Shown here: in pieces, positions 7,890-9,409 of the stretch | How the letters are laid out: every line of letters begins with the position of its first letter | Position numbering within the stretch: the stretch's first letter is position 1 | Source: Alphaproteobacteria bacterium | GTDB taxonomy: Bacteria; Pseudomonadota; Alphaproteobacteria; Rs-D84 | Direction of reading: 5' to 3' | Assembly: GCA_017383325.1 (NCBI GenBank) | Contig: JAFNYG010000095.1 | Location: 1 to 9,409, forward strand | DNA: 9,409 bases | The notes under the pieces: model-generated | The model's database searches: none | The model's input: only the letters and a program-made list of their open reading frames with translations | What the model was told of the DNA's origin: nothing | Translations under genes and position numbers: made by a program

Positions 7890-9140
7890 ATGAAACATTT
7901 TTTATGTATTTTTGGGATTGTTGGCGCGTGCCTGCTGGCGAACAGCGCGCATGCCGTGTCGGCTGGGACCGTTGGGGCAACCGATAAAAACCGCGGGATA
8001 TCAGTTCAGACACCGACGGCACATGGCGGGGCACGCGGATATGCAGGAACTGCAAACGCGTATAAGACCAATCAACGAAATACATACTTTATGGTGACAC
8101 AGCCCGATGTTGACACAGCCTGTCGCGAAAAGATTTTTAAATGCCTGACCGACTATTGCGGGGATGTTACTATTGTCCCAGGCCAACGCGAATCTAAGTG
8201 CAAATACGCAACAGAAAGTGAGCTGTATAATTATACACTATTATGCCTGCAAAAAGACACAGAGGTATTATTGCCACAGTATGGCGCAAACACCGCAAAC
8301 TATACAGGCGGCATGAATACCGCTGCGCGACTGTGTCCGTCATATGTACAGCAAGAATTAATGTCGTATCTGTCTATGGCAAATATGGCAACACAATTAT
8401 CCAAATCTAACTCTGATTTATGCATACAACGCCGTCAAGAACTGGAGGCAGCAATGGCGTGTCATTCAGTAGCATTAGCATATGGAAATGAAACATCCAG
8501 CAAACTGACAAGCCAACTGACCGAATATTGTGGTGCAAATTTACCCGGGGGTAGTGTGGAAATGGTTACACGATTTTCCAATGCGGGGAATATCGGCGCA
8601 GACATATGGGGATGGGCCGAAAAAATTGTTAGCCTGGAAATGAATAACAAGGGTGCAGATTGGCAGGCGGCGGTTGATGCTGTGCTGGCCAGCTATACAA
8701 ATCGTATGAATTTGGCGTGCGGCGATAATATGCAGGTCAACACGGTACCGCATGGCACAACAACAAATCAGCCATCTGCGTTGCAGACATTGGCAACAAT
8801 GGCCGTCGGTTCTAAATTTCCAGCCGCCAGCAAACCTGTTGCAAACCCATATGAAAATTGGTCTGTATGGATGGAGGTAAATTCAAGTAGCGACGAGATT
8901 TATACATACGATCGTGCATTTCAAGTTATCAATGCAGCAATGTCTTTGCCATCAACAACACAAAATGCATTCCTGACCAGTGCACAGATTGACGATATGA
9001 AAACCGCATACATACGCGGAACCAAGGTGTTCATTTTACGCGACAGCAGTACACGTTGCTTTATTATACCTGTTGCGCAAATGACAGACACGGAAGAATC
9101 ATTTATCGCACAATCATTTGCGAATTGCATATCCAAATAA
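7890..9140 (+). CDS. Exported cysteine-rich protein of unknown function
   Basis: Not recognised. The 416-residue product opens with a clear signal peptide (MKHFLC..., hydrophobic 4-18, cleavage expected after Ala-His-Ala at 20-22). The mature chain carries 12 cysteines (78, 85, 90, 104, 119, 149, 178, 191, 214, 277, 390, 413), nine of them clustered between 78 and 214, an even number suited to disulfides in an oxidising compartment. Residues 23-65 are Gly/Ala/Thr-rich and probably flexible. The 245-275 stretch and the C-terminal 335-415 look helical and soluble, and there is no second membrane segment. ATG 7890 is chosen because GAGAGGGA (7877-7884) lies five bases upstream and the signal peptide starts there; an upstream extension to 7752 would overlap the start of prfB. 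A terminator follows directly, so it is a one-gene unit. It could be a surface or secretion-system protein, but nothing proves this. Confidence 0.85.
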   Translation: MKHFLCIFGIVGACLLANSAHAVSAGTVGATDKNRGISVQTPTAHGGARGYAGTANAYKTNQRNTYFMVTQPDVDTACREKIFKCLTDYCGDVTIVPGQRESKCKYATESELYNYTLLCLQKDTEVLLPQYGANTANYTGGMNTAARLCPSYVQQELMSYLSMANMATQLSKSNSDLCIQRRQELEAAMACHSVALAYGNETSSKLTSQLTEYCGANLPGGSVEMVTRFSNAGNIGADIWGWAEKIVSLEMNNKGADWQAAVDAVLASYTNRMNLACGDNMQVNTVPHGTTTNQPSALQTLATMAVGSKFPAASKPVANPYENWSVWMEVNSSSDEIYTYDRAFQVINAAMSLPSTTQNAFLTSAQIDDMKTAYIRGTKVFILRDSSTRCFIIPVAQMTDTEESFIAQSFANCISK

Positions 9141-9160
9141 AAACGCCCAAATGGGCGTTT
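9141..9160. terminator. Bidirectional terminator between the 416-residue gene and the convergent right-edge gene
   Basis: AAACGCCC (9141-9148) and GGGCGTTT (9153-9160) form an 8-bp perfect stem with an AAAT loop, immediately after the plus-strand stop codon. The following T tract is weak on the plus strand (GTTATTT) and better on the minus strand (TTTTTATTT), so it can serve both converging genes. Confidence 0.85.
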
Positions 9161-9188
9161 GTTATTTACATCTGAAAAAAATCAGAAA

Positions 9189-9409
9189 TTATTCAACCTG
9201 GTCAGAATCAATGATGTCATTTGCACCTGTACCTGAGTTTTCTTCGCGCCGTTCAATGGCACGAGCCACGGTTTCTATTTGCAACAACTGATTTTCCAGC
9301 GCAGCGCGTTCTGATGATTTATAACCAGTTTCTGCATCCGTTTTAACAACCGCAGGAACACCGCCAGATACAGTCTCTTTGTTACTGGATATTGCAGGAT
9401 TTATAAGAT
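9189..9409 (-). CDS. C-terminal part of an unknown protein, cut by the window edge
   Basis: An open frame enters at the right edge and runs for about 73 codons on the minus strand to TAA at 9191-9189. The visible tail begins LINPAISSNKETVSGG and contains a helical, charged stretch (SERAALENQLLQIETVARAI) that looks coiled-coil, ending with a disordered acidic tail (NDIIDSDQVE). No cysteine, membrane segment or recognised motif is visible in this part. Codon use resembles the neighbouring genes, and the shared terminator at 9141-9160 is placed as expected for its 3' end. The start and most of the gene lie outside the window, so no function can be given. Confidence 0.7.
   Translation of the reverse strand, partial: LINPAISSNKETVSGGVPAVVKTDAETGYKSSERAALENQLLQIETVARAIERREENSGTGANDIIDSDQVE

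Noticed and set aside
9171..9186. Second terminator hairpin TCTGA / TCAGA downstream of the right-edge gene
   Set aside because: Only five base pairs, three of them A/T, with the T run in the loop rather than after the stem; the 9141-9160 stem is far better.

Overview
The window looks like chromosomal DNA from a Gram-negative bacterium, most likely an uncultured, possibly host-associated alphaproteobacterium. The Gram-negative part rests on a lipoprotein with a lipobox and on secreted proteins with classical signal peptides. The narrower placement is inference from gene content and style and cannot be proven here. Base composition is moderate and even. I see no insertion sequence, CRISPR array, tRNA or rRNA gene.

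Layout. Positions 71-4939 hold a tight minus-strand cluster, transcribed from right to left: era (GTPase for 30S assembly), a small lipoprotein, queA, tgt, a 107-residue unknown and a 343-residue two-pass membrane protein. Neighbouring genes are joined by gaps of 0-9 bases or TAATG stop/start overlaps down to position 1165. The last gene is set apart by a hairpin that contains its own ribosome binding site. A strong terminator at 36-60 closes the cluster. QueA and Tgt act in the same pathway, queuosine modification of tRNA position 34.

From 5032 a plus-strand dCTP deaminase of unusual length (234 residues) ends in its own terminator. A consensus-like sigma-70 promoter then drives a roughly 200-base leader and a 223-residue exported protein with an RN-NPGN / YAPP-EN domain. 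The leader is densely structured by eye and offers two mutually exclusive helices, one ending next to the Shine-Dalgarno; it is the best candidate in the window for an undescribed regulatory element.

A shared terminator at 6700-6725 separates this gene from the convergent prfB (peptide chain release factor 2). prfB is split into two frames by a textbook +1 programmed frameshift site (AGGGGG TTC CTT TGA C), so the true product is about 356 residues rather than the 294 read from the first ATG in the main frame. Divergent from prfB is a 416-residue exported, cysteine-rich unknown, ending at another terminator. The window closes with the C-terminal part of a further minus-strand unknown that runs off the right edge.

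The core genes are recognised with high confidence. The 107-, 130-, 223-, 343- and 416-residue proteins and the right-edge gene have no function I can assign beyond localisation and visible motifs.
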